Part shown: positions 1 to 6,095 of the stretch, piece after piece
Layout of the letters: every line of letters begins with the position of its first letter
Numbering within the stretch: the first letter of the stretch is position 1
NCBI GenBank assembly: GCA_046758905.1
Contig: JBHIBC010000094.1
Span: forward strand, 1 to 9,120
Length of the DNA: 9,120 nt
Direction: 5' to 3'
Origin: JBHIBC01 sp046758905
Lineage (GTDB): Bacteria > Acidobacteriota > Polarisedimenticolia > Gp22-AA2
Translations under genes and position numbers: made by a program
Notes under the pieces: generated by a model
What the model was told of the DNA's origin: nothing
What the model saw: the letters and a program-made list of their open reading frames with translations, nothing else
Databases searched by the model: none

Positions 1-3
1 TTC

Positions 4-12
4 AGAAGGAGG
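4..12 (+). promoter_or_regulatory. Shine-Dalgarno-like site before gcvT
   Basis: AGAAGGAGG is a strong match to the anti-Shine-Dalgarno sequence. The first in-frame start codon after it is the GTG at 27, which leaves a 14-base gap, longer than usual. It may therefore be a real but badly spaced ribosome site, or the reading frame, open back to base 3, may simply run in from outside the window. Confidence 0.35.
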
Positions 13-26
13 CCGCGACGGGACAG

Positions 27-1091
27 GTGCAGGTCCGCGGGATGGGGGCGCGCCTGGTCGAATTCGCCGGCTGGCTGATGCCGGTGCAGTTCTCCTCCGT
101 CCTCCGGGAGCACCACGCGGTGCGACGCGCGGCCGGGCTGTTCGACGTCAGCCACATGGGCGAGATCGAGGTCAGCGGGAGCGACGCCATGGCCACGCTC
201 CAGCGGCTGACCTGCAACGACGCCGCCCGCCTCCGGCCGGGGCAGGCTCAGTATTCGGCGCTCACCAATCCCGCGGGCGGATTCATCGACGACATCCTGG
301 TCTACCGGCTCGACGCGGACCGGTTTCTGCTCGTGGTGAACGCCGCCAACACGGATAAGGACTTCGCCTGGATCCGGCGCCACGCCTCCGGGCGGGTCGA
401 GGTGAGCGACGTCTCCTCCCGCTGGGCCCAGATAGCGGTGCAGGGGCCCGAGGCGCCCGCCCTGCTGGCGGACCGCGCCTCCATCGACCCGGAGAGCATC
501 CCGCGCTTCGCGTTCGCCCGGGCCACGCTCTGCGGCGCCCGGGCTCTTTTGTCCCGGACCGGGTACACGGGCGAAGACGGCTTCGAGATCTACCTGGACC
601 CGCGGGACGCCGCCGGCCTGTTCCGCGCCCTGCTGGAGGCGGGTCGCGAGCGGGGCGTCCTGCCCTGCGGGCTCGGAGCCCGGGACACTCTGCGGCTGGA
701 GGCGGGCATGCGCCTGTACGGCAGCGACATCGACGAGTCGACGACGGCCATCGAGGCCGGCCTCGGATGGATCGTCAAGCTGGACAAGGGGGACTTCCTG
801 GGCCGGGACGTCCTGGAGCGCCAGAGCGCCTCCGGCCCGGACAGAGTGCTCGCCGGCTTCCGCATGACGGACCGCGGCGTCCCGCGGCGGGGGCACGAGC
901 TGACCGTCGCCGGCCGGCCGGCGGGACCTGTCACTTCCGGCACGCTCGGCCCCTCCGTGGGGCGGGGGATCGGGTTCGCCTACGTCCCCCGGACCCTCTC
1001 GGGTCCGGGGACGCCGGTCGAGATCCGGATCCGCGCGCGCGCCGCCGCCGCCGAGATCGTCCCCACGCCTTTCTACCGGCGCTCTCGCTGA
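27..1091 (+). CDS. gcvT: Glycine cleavage system T protein (aminomethyltransferase)
   Basis: The T protein moves the aminomethyl carbon from the lipoyl arm of GcvH to tetrahydrofolate, giving 5,10-methylene-THF and ammonia in the cytoplasm. Family signatures visible: GARLVEFAGWLMPVQF near residues 7-22, HHAVRRAAGLFDVSHMGEIE at 29-48, GGFIDDILVYRL at 84-95, RTGYTGEDGFEIYL at 177-190, and LGARDTLRLEAGMRLYGSDI near 216-235. The 354 residues from GTG 27 are about ten fewer than E. coli GcvT (about 364). The usual 'TPLYxxH' opening is not recognisable; the frame is open upstream to base 3 and reads a weak imitation of it. The true start may thus lie outside the window, or the N-terminus may have diverged or suffered a small indel. 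It is first of four gcv genes here, 10 bases before gcvH. Identity is certain, the start is not. Confidence 0.93.
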   Translation: MQVRGMGARLVEFAGWLMPVQFSSVLREHHAVRRAAGLFDVSHMGEIEVSGSDAMATLQRLTCNDAARLRPGQAQYSALTNPAGGFIDDILVYRLDADRFLLVVNAANTDKDFAWIRRHASGRVEVSDVSSRWAQIAVQGPEAPALLADRASIDPESIPRFAFARATLCGARALLSRTGYTGEDGFEIYLDPRDAAGLFRALLEAGRERGVLPCGLGARDTLRLEAGMRLYGSDIDESTTAIEAGLGWIVKLDKGDFLGRDVLERQSASGPDRVLAGFRMTDRGVPRRGHELTVAGRPAGPVTSGTLGPSVGRGIGFAYVPRTLSGPGTPVEIRIRARAAAAEIVPTPFYRRSR

Positions 1092-1096
1092 GGAGG
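1090..1096 (+). promoter_or_regulatory. Ribosome binding site that fixes the gcvH TTG start
   Basis: GAGGAGG overlaps the gcvT stop codon (TGA 1089-1091) and lies 5 bases before TTG 1102. This spacing is ideal and supports the rare TTG start and coupling of gcvH translation to gcvT termination. Confidence 0.8.
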
Positions 1097-1101
1097 TCGT
1101 C

Positions 1102-1506
1102 TTGAGTCAGGTGAGCGACAACTACCCCGAGGACCTCAGATACACCAAGGAGCACGAGTGGCTGGCGGTGCAGGGCGGCGTCGGCACCATCGGGATCACC
1201 CAGTACGCGCAGTCCGAGCTGGGCGACATCGTCTACGTCGAGCTGCCGGCCGCCGGGACCCCGGTCGTGGCCGGGGAGGAGCTCGGCACGGTCGAGTCGG
1301 TCAAGGCGGTCTCCGAGATCTACGCCCCGGCGTCGGGAGAGGTCATCGAGGCCAATCGGGTGCTGACGGACAAGCCGGAGACCATCAACGGCGACCCGTA
1401 CGGCGACGGCTGGCTGGTCAAGGTCAAGCTGGCGAACCCCGAGGAGATCCAGGCTCTGATGTCGGCGGAGGAGTACCGCAGGTTCATCCAGGACGATGCC
1501 AACTGA
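1102..1506 (+). CDS. gcvH: Glycine cleavage system H protein (lipoyl carrier)
   Basis: GcvH carries the aminomethyl group on a lipoyl-lysine arm between the P, T and L proteins. The product is 134 residues against about 129 in E. coli. It shows the typical opening DLRYTKEHEW (11-20), the ITQYAQSELGDIVYVELP stretch (32-49) and the lipoylation motif GTVESVKAVSEIYAP, in which Lys68 is the expected modified residue. NPEEIQALMSAEEYRRF is the usual C-terminal end. The start is TTG, chosen because of the strong ribosome site five bases upstream and because the family N-terminus begins just after it; no ATG or GTG fits as well. Its 3' end overlaps the start proposed for gcvPA by 11 bases. All catalytic hallmarks are present. 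Confidence 0.96.
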   Translation: MSQVSDNYPEDLRYTKEHEWLAVQGGVGTIGITQYAQSELGDIVYVELPAAGTPVVAGEELGTVESVKAVSEIYAPASGEVIEANRVLTDKPETINGDPYGDGWLVKVKLANPEEIQALMSAEEYRRFIQDDAN

Positions 1507-2869
1507 GATGGGAGACGCCAGCCGTTACATCCCCCTATCCGACATCGACAGGGAGGAGATGCTCCGGGAGATCGGCGCGGGCAGCGTGGACGAGCTGTTC
1601 GCGAGCATTCCCCCGGCGCTCCGCTTCCGGGGTCGCCTCGACGTCCCGGGCCCGCTGTCCGAGATGGAGCTGGTCCGTGAGCTGCGCTCGCTCGCCTCGC
1701 AGGGCTGCGGGATCGGCCCCGCCGCGCAATTCCTCGGGGCCGGGGCGTACCGGCATTTCGCCCCTTCGGCCATCGACCACCTGATCGGGCGCGCCGAGTT
1801 CTACTCCTGCTACACCCCTTACCAGCCGGAGATCAGCCAGGGGACGCTGCAAGCGATCTTCGAGTACCAGACGCTGATCTGCCAGCTGACCGATCTCGAC
1901 GTCTCCAACGCGTCGATGTACGACGGAGCCTCGGCGCTCGCCGAGGCGATCCTCATGGCCGAGCGCGCCCGCGGCGGGGGCCGGGTGGTGCTCTCCGATC
2001 TCGTCCACCCCGAGTACCTGCAGGTGGTGCGGACCTACCTGGCCCACCTCGGCGTCCGGATCGACACCTTCGGCCACCGCCCCGACGGCACCTCGGACGT
2101 GCGGAGCGCACGCCGGGCCCTGGAGGGGGGGGCCGGCGCTCTGGTGATCCAGCACCCCAACTTCTTCGGCTGCCTGGAGGAGGTGGAGCCGTTCGCCCGA
2201 GCGGCACGCGAGGCGGGGACCTCGCTGATCGTGGTGGTGACCGAGCCGGTCTGTCTCGGCCTCCTGAAGGGCCCCGGGGCACAGGGTGCGGACATCGTGG
2301 TGGGCGAGGCGCACGCCTTCGGGGTGCCCCTGTCCTACGGGGGTCCCTTCCTCGGCTTCCTCGCGGCGCGGCGCGCCTTCCTCCGCAGGCTGCCGGGCCG
2401 GCTGGTCGGCGAGACTCGGGACCTCGACGGCCGCCGGGGCTACGTGCTGACGCTGTCGACCCGCGAGCAGCACATCCGGCGCGAGCGCTCGACCTCCAAC
2501 ATCTGCACCAACGAGGGACTGTGCGCCCTCACCGCCGCCATCTTCCTGGCGCTGGCGGGGCGGGAAGGCCTGCGCGAGCTGGCGGTGCACAATCACGCGC
2601 GGGCGGCGTACGCCCTTGAGCGGATCGCGTCGGCGGGCGGCTGCCGGATCCCCTACGGCGCGCCGATCTTCAACGAGTTCGTCGTGCGCCTGCCGGTGCC
2701 CGCCCGGACCGCGGTGCGGGAGCTGGCCGAGCGGGGCATCGTGCCGGGCGTCCCGCTGTCGCTCTACGCGGACGGCGCCGAGCGGGACCTCCTGGTGTGC
2801 GTCACCGAGGTCAACCCCCGGGCGGAGATCGACAGGCTGGCCGAAGAGCTGGGGCGGCTCGGGCGATGA
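1496..2869 (+). CDS. gcvPA: Glycine dehydrogenase (decarboxylating) subunit 1
   Basis: This is the N-terminal half of P protein in organisms with a split enzyme. With GcvPB it forms the pyridoxal-phosphate decarboxylase that releases CO2 from glycine and loads the aminomethyl group on GcvH. Of 457 residues, the strongest signatures are EFYSCYTPYQPEISQG (101-116), LEYQ-like IFEYQTLICQLTDLDVSNAS (121-140), MYDGASALAEA (141-151), HPEY (171-174) and TSNICTNEGLCAL (333-345). The length is close to the usual 440-450. Two starts are possible in frame. ATG 1496, used here, has AGGA only two bases away and overlaps gcvH by 11 bases. ATG 1508 gives a 453-residue protein beginning MGDASRYIPL, closer to where the family normally begins, but lacks a clear ribosome site. 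This subunit has no PLP lysine of its own; the lysine is in GcvPB. Confidence 0.95.
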   Translation: MPTEMGDASRYIPLSDIDREEMLREIGAGSVDELFASIPPALRFRGRLDVPGPLSEMELVRELRSLASQGCGIGPAAQFLGAGAYRHFAPSAIDHLIGRAEFYSCYTPYQPEISQGTLQAIFEYQTLICQLTDLDVSNASMYDGASALAEAILMAERARGGGRVVLSDLVHPEYLQVVRTYLAHLGVRIDTFGHRPDGTSDVRSARRALEGGAGALVIQHPNFFGCLEEVEPFARAAREAGTSLIVVVTEPVCLGLLKGPGAQGADIVVGEAHAFGVPLSYGGPFLGFLAARRAFLRRLPGRLVGETRDLDGRRGYVLTLSTREQHIRRERSTSNICTNEGLCALTAAIFLALAGREGLRELAVHNHARAAYALERIASAGGCRIPYGAPIFNEFVVRLPVPARTAVRELAERGIVPGVPLSLYADGAERDLLVCVTEVNPRAEIDRLAEELGRLGR

Positions 2870-4392
2870 TCGATCCGCGCAACCTGCGCGAGCCGGAGAG
2901 GCTCCTGTTCGAGCTGTCGCGGCCCGGCCGGCGCGGCTACGCCCTCCCGCCGCTGGACATCCCCGATGCCGGACGGTTCGACCTCGACCGGCGCTACACG
3001 CGCGGCGCCGTCGAGGGGCTCCCCGAGCTGAGCGAGGTGGAGGTCGTCCGGCACTACACGAGGCTGTCTCGGCTGAACTACGCGATCGATCTGGGCCCGT
3101 ACCCATTGGGCTCCTGCACGATGAAATACAACCCCAAGGTGAACGAGCTGGTGGCGCGCCTGCCGGGGTTCGCCGACGCCCACCCGCTGCTTCCGGAGGA
3201 GATGGCCCAGGGATGTTTGCGCCTGATGCACCGGCTCGAGCGCGCGCTGTGCGCCGTCTGCGGCATGGATCGCTTCACCCTGCAGCCCGCCGCGGGCGCG
3301 CAGGGGGAGCTGACCGGCATCATGATGGCGCGAGCGCACCACCGCGAGGCCGGCGATCCCCGACGGGTGGTGCTGATCCCGGACTCGGCTCACGGCACCA
3401 ACCCGGCCAGCGCGGTGCTCGCCGGGTACCGCGTGGACCAGATCCCCTCCAACGACAGGGGGTGTGTGGATCTCGGGACCCTGCGGGCCCGCATGCGCGA
3501 AGATGTGGCCCTGCTGATGCTCACCAACCCGAACACCCTCGGCGTGTTCGAGGGGGAGATCGAGGAGATCGCACGTCTGGTCCACTCCCGCGGCGGCCTG
3601 CTGTACATGGACGGAGCCAACATGAACGCGCTCACGGGGCGGACGCGTCCCGGGGACATGGGCGTCGACCTGCTGCATCTGAACCTCCACAAGACCTTCT
3701 CCACGCCGCACGGCGGCGGCGGCCCGGGGGCCGGCCCGGTGGGCGTCCGGGGGTTCCTGGAGCCGTACCTGCCGGTGCCGGTGGTCGAGGAGCAGGGCGG
3801 GCGCGTGAGCCTGAGGCGGGACCGGCCTCGGAGCATCGGCCGGGTGCGGTCCTTCTACGGCAACTTCGGGATGCTGGTGCGCGCCTACGCGTACCTTCTG
3901 GCTCACGGCCCCGAGGGCCTCCGGAGCATGGCGGAGGCTGCGGTGCTGAACGCCAACTACCTGCGGAAGAAGCTGCAGCCCTTCTACCACCTGCCGTACG
4001 ACGCGCCCTCGCTGCACGAGGTGGTCTTCTCGGATCGCGACCTCGAGGGGACGGGAGTGCGCACCCTCGACATCGCCAAGCGGCTGATGGACTACGGGTT
4101 TCACCCGCCGACCATCTACTTCCCGCTGATCGTCCGGGGGGCGCTGATGATCGAGCCCACCGAATCGGAGAGCCGCCGGGAGCTGGACGCGTTCGCCGAC
4201 GCCATGCGGCGGATCGCCGCGGAGGCGCGCAGCGAGCCGGAGCGGGTGAAGACCGCGCCGCACACCACGCCCGTCCGCAGGCTCGACGAGGTCGGCGCGG
4301 CGCGTCGGCCGGTGCTGCGGTGGTCCGGCCCCGGGGGGGACGGAGATCCGGGGCCGCCTGTCAGTTCAGGTCGACGCCCTCGGGCATCTTGA
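2866..4392 (+). CDS. gcvPB: Glycine dehydrogenase (decarboxylating) subunit 2, PLP-binding
   Basis: This is the C-terminal, cofactor-carrying half of split P protein. HLNLHKTFSTPHGGGGPGAG contains the Schiff-base lysine, Lys276 of 508. Other signatures are DLGPYPLGSCTMKYNPKVNE (75-94), LQPAAGAQGELTG (139-151), DSAHGTNPASA (173-183), LTNPNTLGVFE (219-229), MDGANMNA (248-255) and PTESESRRELD (431-441). The start is ATG 2866, which overlaps the gcvPA stop as ATGA and implies translational coupling. The frame is open further upstream, but that stretch lies inside gcvPA and has no family similarity. The expected end of the family, near HTTPVRRLDEVGAARRPVLRW (about 466-486), is followed by about 22 Gly/Pro/Arg-rich residues that run over the 3' end of the opposite-strand ferredoxin gene. 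That tail is probably just read-on to the next available stop. Confidence 0.96.
   Translation: MIDPRNLREPERLLFELSRPGRRGYALPPLDIPDAGRFDLDRRYTRGAVEGLPELSEVEVVRHYTRLSRLNYAIDLGPYPLGSCTMKYNPKVNELVARLPGFADAHPLLPEEMAQGCLRLMHRLERALCAVCGMDRFTLQPAAGAQGELTGIMMARAHHREAGDPRRVVLIPDSAHGTNPASAVLAGYRVDQIPSNDRGCVDLGTLRARMREDVALLMLTNPNTLGVFEGEIEEIARLVHSRGGLLYMDGANMNALTGRTRPGDMGVDLLHLNLHKTFSTPHGGGGPGAGPVGVRGFLEPYLPVPVVEEQGGRVSLRRDRPRSIGRVRSFYGNFGMLVRAYAYLLAHGPEGLRSMAEAAVLNANYLRKKLQPFYHLPYDAPSLHEVVFSDRDLEGTGVRTLDIAKRLMDYGFHPPTIYFPLIVRGALMIEPTESESRRELDAFADAMRRIAAEARSEPERVKTAPHTTPVRRLDEVGAARRPVLRWSGPGGDGDPGPPVSSGRRPRAS
4326..4356. terminator. GC-rich hairpin at the convergent gene ends (possible two-way terminator)
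   Basis: CGGCCCC (4326-4332) pairs perfectly with GGGGCCG (4350-4356), and GGA/TCC (4338-4340, 4347-4349) can extend the stem inside. It sits inside the end of gcvPB, just past the opposite gene's stop. There is no T tract on either side, so it is a hairpin that could slow polymerase and not a proven intrinsic terminator. In DNA this GC-rich such stems also arise by chance. Confidence 0.2.
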
Positions 4393-4648
4393 TGATCTGC
4401 ATGTCGGGGAAACAGCGCATCTGGCAGCCGAGGGCCTCCACCTCGCTGCCGGTCCTGCGCGAGACGTAGCTGAAGGCGCAGTTCCGGCAATCGCCGTTCC
4501 AGCAGTACTTGCCGTAGGCCAGGTCCAGGTTCATGTACTGCAGGACGCGGAGCAGGGTGTTGTTCTCGGGCACCTCGTACAGGCGGCCGTTGATGCGGAT
4601 CGGGATGAGCCTCTCGTAGGGCTCGAGAATGGCCGATTCGATGGGCAT
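4361..4648 (-). CDS. Small 2Fe-2S ferredoxin-like protein
   Basis: The 95-residue product has no signal peptide and looks like a stand-alone plant-type or SdhB-N-terminal-like 2Fe-2S domain. The opening IPIRINGRLYEVPENNTLLRVLQ (about 15-37) fits the beta-grasp strands of that fold. The cysteines are C49-x4-C54-x2-C57-x17-C75, with an extra C79. The spacing C-x4-C-x2-C is the classical 2Fe-2S pattern, and the short gap to the fourth cysteine resembles the succinate dehydrogenase/fumarate reductase iron-sulphur subunit more than plant ferredoxin. It probably transfers electrons in the cytoplasm; the partner is unknown. The ATG has only a weak AGG upstream. Its stop codon lies 32 bases inside the 3' end of gcvPB on the other strand. 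The fold call is fairly secure, the function open. Confidence 0.85.
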   Translation of the reverse strand: MPIESAILEPYERLIPIRINGRLYEVPENNTLLRVLQYMNLDLAYGKYCWNGDCRNCAFSYVSRRTGSEVEALGCQMRCFPDMQIIKMPEGVDLN

Positions 4649-4683
4649 TGCGGCGACCTACCGCGTGAGCGGCTGTCCATGGA

Positions 4684-4712
4684 AATCTAGGGCTCGGCCG
4701 GTGCCGCGGCAA
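4684..4712 (-). promoter_or_regulatory. Possible promoter of the ferredoxin-like gene
   Basis: Read on the - strand, TTGCCG (4707-4712) and TAGATT (4684-4689) are 17 bases apart, each matching four of six sigma-70 consensus bases. Transcription would begin about 28 bases before the ATG. The 103-base gap to maf gives room for separate transcription, but the match is weak. Confidence 0.3.
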
Positions 4713-4751
4713 GCCCGGTGCGGGCCTGCGGGCCGGCCCGGCGCCCGCGGG

Positions 4752-5330
4752 CTAGGGGAGAAGCGCGAACCGTTGCAGATGCGGGTACAGCCGCTCCAGG
4801 GGCAAGCCGATGACGTTCGTGTAACTGCCCTCGATCGCGCTGATGAACAGCGACCCGATCCCCTGGAGCGCGTAGGCGCCCGCCTTGTCCAGGCCCTCTC
4901 CGGTGGAGGCGTACCAGTCGATGGCCGGGCCGGACATCGGCGAGAAGGTCACGCGTGAGACGGCGACCTCGCTGCGGAGCTCCCCTTCCGGATGGGCCCG
5001 GACGGCCAGCCCGCTGATCACCCGGTGGGTGCGCCCCGCGAGCCGCGCGAGCATCCCGCGGGCCTCCCGAGGGCCGCCCGGCTTGGATAGGATGCGGCCG
5101 TTGAGCACCACGATGGTGTCGGCGGCGACGATCAGCGCGGGGGAGGGGAGGTCGTCCAGGGCCAGCGCCTTGGCGCGGGCGAGGCGCTCGACCAGCGCCT
5201 CGGGTGACTCCCGGGGCCGGGGCGTCTCGTCGACCCGGGCCGGGCGCACCTCGAGGTCGAGCCCGATGCGTCGCAGCAGGTCGGCGCGGCGAGGGGAGGC
5301 CGAGGCGAGCAGAAGCCGGCGGAGCGGCAT
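4752..5330 (-). CDS. maf: Maf/YhdE-type nucleoside triphosphate pyrophosphatase
   Basis: Maf proteins hydrolyse nucleoside triphosphates, often dTTP/UTP or modified and non-canonical nucleotides, to the monophosphate and pyrophosphate, and are linked to nucleotide-pool cleaning and septum control. The 192-residue product has the whole set of family motifs: LLLASASPRRADLL near the N-terminus (6-19, with Ser10 and Arg14/15), VDETP (33-37), AADTIVVLNGRILSKP (69-84, with the probable catalytic base Asp71), GRTHRVISGLAV (99-110), DKAGAYALQGIGSLFI (148-163) and GSYTNVIGLPL (168-178). Length is typical. Start is ATG 5330, because the family begins right there; no clear ribosome site is seen. It lies 11 bases after the DUF4321-like gene and probably shares its transcript. 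Substrate subtype cannot be fixed from sequence alone. Confidence 0.95.
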   Translation of the reverse strand: MPLRRLLLASASPRRADLLRRIGLDLEVRPARVDETPRPRESPEALVERLARAKALALDDLPSPALIVAADTIVVLNGRILSKPGGPREARGMLARLAGRTHRVISGLAVRAHPEGELRSEVAVSRVTFSPMSGPAIDWYASTGEGLDKAGAYALQGIGSLFISAIEGSYTNVIGLPLERLYPHLQRFALLP

Positions 5331-5341
5331 GGCGCGGGCGG

Positions 5342-5617
5342 CTACGATAGGCGGCGGAAGAAGACGATGAGGGCCGCCCCGCCGCCCGCCGCCCCGAGGA
5401 CGGTCAGCCGGACCGACACCCCGGCCGTGATCTGGATGACGCGCAGGTCGAGGTCCCAGGGGCCGCCGGTCCCGATCCTCAGCCCGGCGGACAGGAAGCG
5501 GCCGACGGCGCCCTCGGGAAAGGCCAGGGCCAGGATGTCCCCGATCGCGGTGCCGAGCATGGCCGCCAGCAGCACGACGACCAGCAGGTGCCAGAACTGC
5601 AGCCTCGACCGCGCCAC
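5342..5617 (-). CDS. Small two-helix membrane protein, DUF4321-like
   Basis: The 91-residue product starts at GTG 5617, two bases after the stop of the preceding gene, so translation is probably coupled. A hydrophobic segment covers about residues 9-31 (LLVVVLLAAMLGTAIGDILA lies in it) and a second about 66-87, ending in FFRRLS. Between them is GGPWDLDLRVIQITAGVSVR. The order of helix, Gly-Pro-x-x-Leu-Asp-Leu turn, then helix with a basic C-terminal end recalls DUF4321, a small uncharacterised membrane family; I name it from memory of that pattern. There are no catalytic residues to point to. Position between the DUF3467-like gene and maf suggests a conserved small cluster, but no role can be assigned. 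Confidence 0.8.
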   Translation of the reverse strand: MARSRLQFWHLLVVVLLAAMLGTAIGDILALAFPEGAVGRFLSAGLRIGTGGPWDLDLRVIQITAGVSVRLTVLGAAGGGAALIVFFRRLS

Positions 5618-5619
5618 CG

Positions 5620-5910
5620 TCAGAACCCGACGCGCCTCATGCCTTCCTCGCCGCCGCTGATCTCGCCGTACTGCTTCTCGAATTGATCGAGGTTCTGCGA
5701 CAGCGCCCGGCAGAGCTGCTTGGCGACGAGAGGGGTCGTCAGGATGCGGGCCAGGATCTTCACGTCCGTGCGGCTCGGGACGATCCGCCCGAGATCGAGG
5801 ATGAACTCGGAGCGGTTGTGGGCGATGCTGCCGAAGTTGACGTAGATGCCCTCCGCCACGGCGTCGTCGATCCGGGCCCGGAGCCGGATGTCCTTGGGCG
5901 GTTCTGTCAT
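5620..5910 (-). CDS. DUF3467-like protein
   Basis: From ATG 5910 the product is 96 residues, soluble and without signal peptide. The stretch AEGIYVNFGSIAHNRSEFIL (19-38) followed by DLGRIVPSRTDVKILARILTTPLVAKQLCRALSQNLDQFEKQYG matches my memory of the DUF3467 pattern (Tyr-x-Asn-x-x-x-Ile/hydrophobic, Glu-Phe-x-x-Asp, then Val-x-Arg-Ile-hydrophobic-hydrophobic-Pro). Its function is not known to me. The frame is open upstream to 6063, but that part is Arg/Gly/Pro-rich, has no family similarity and would run over the promoter region, so the inner ATG is preferred; GGAGGG lies 12 bases before it, rather far. It appears to lead a - strand unit continuing into the DUF4321-like gene and maf. Confidence 0.85.
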   Translation of the reverse strand: MTEPPKDIRLRARIDDAVAEGIYVNFGSIAHNRSEFILDLGRIVPSRTDVKILARILTTPLVAKQLCRALSQNLDQFEKQYGEISGGEEGMRRVGF

Positions 5911-5974
5911 GTCTCGGGGTTGCCCTCCAGAAGGTCGTGCCGGGTCCCGGCCGGCGACCGTCCGGGACGGGCCC

Positions 5975-6003
5975 ACTGTACCGGATCGGCGGCAGGCGCG
6001 CAA
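5975..6003 (-). promoter_or_regulatory. Possible promoter of the DUF3467-like/DUF4321-like/maf unit
   Basis: On the - strand TTGCGC (5998-6003) and TACAGT (5975-5980) are separated by 17 bases. The -10 matches four and the -35 three of six consensus bases. A transcript would start about 58 bases before ATG 5910. The match is weak, but it is in the right place, back to back with the much stronger + strand promoter. Confidence 0.3.
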
Positions 6004-6021
6004 CGCGCGGCCGGGGCGCGT

Positions 6022-6050
6022 TTGACCGGCCCTCCCGCCGGCCCTATAAT
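6022..6050 (+). promoter_or_regulatory. Near-consensus sigma-70 promoter of the selenoprotein gene
   Basis: TTGACC (6022-6027), a 17-base spacer and a perfect TATAAT (6045-6050) stand out strongly in such GC-rich DNA. The start point should be near 6057, about 39 bases before the GTG start. The spacer holds a small inverted repeat, CCGGC (6026-6030) and GCCGG (6037-6041), which could be an operator or chance. Confidence 0.75.
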
Positions 6051-6085
6051 TCCCGCGCATCAAGCTGCCGACCGGCCGATCCCAC

Positions 6086-6089
6086 GAGG
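6086..6089 (+). promoter_or_regulatory. Ribosome binding site supporting GTG 6096
   Basis: GAGG lies six bases before GTG 6096, and the codons after that GTG encode a signal peptide. This favours it over the more upstream in-frame ATG at 5937, which lies before the promoter and so cannot be in the same transcript. Confidence 0.55.
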
Positions 6090-6095
6090 CGAAGA

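Noticed and set aside
2797..2865. Upstream extension of gcvPB by 23 codons.
   Set aside because: The extension lies inside gcvPA, is Arg/Gly-rich, and the ATG in the ATGA overlap is exactly where the family begins.
1535..3106. A 523-residue open frame on the - strand opposite gcvPA.
   Set aside because: It is antisense to a gene with clear family motifs, is rich in Arg, Gly, Pro and His in a way typical of GC-rich shadow frames, and shows no recognisable domain. The similar long - strand frame at 2764-4263 was rejected for the same reason.
4729..4740. A perfect 12-base palindrome CGGGCCGGCCCG between maf and the ferredoxin-like gene.
   Set aside because: A palindrome made only of G and C is expected by chance in this DNA. 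It has no unpaired loop and no T tract, so I do not call it a terminator or operator, though it lies just after the maf stop.
5937..6095. Starting the selenoprotein gene at the in-frame ATG 5937, or the DUF3467-like gene at 6063.
   Set aside because: Both extensions cross the promoter region, have no ribosome site, and encode Arg/Gly/Pro-rich sequence without family similarity.
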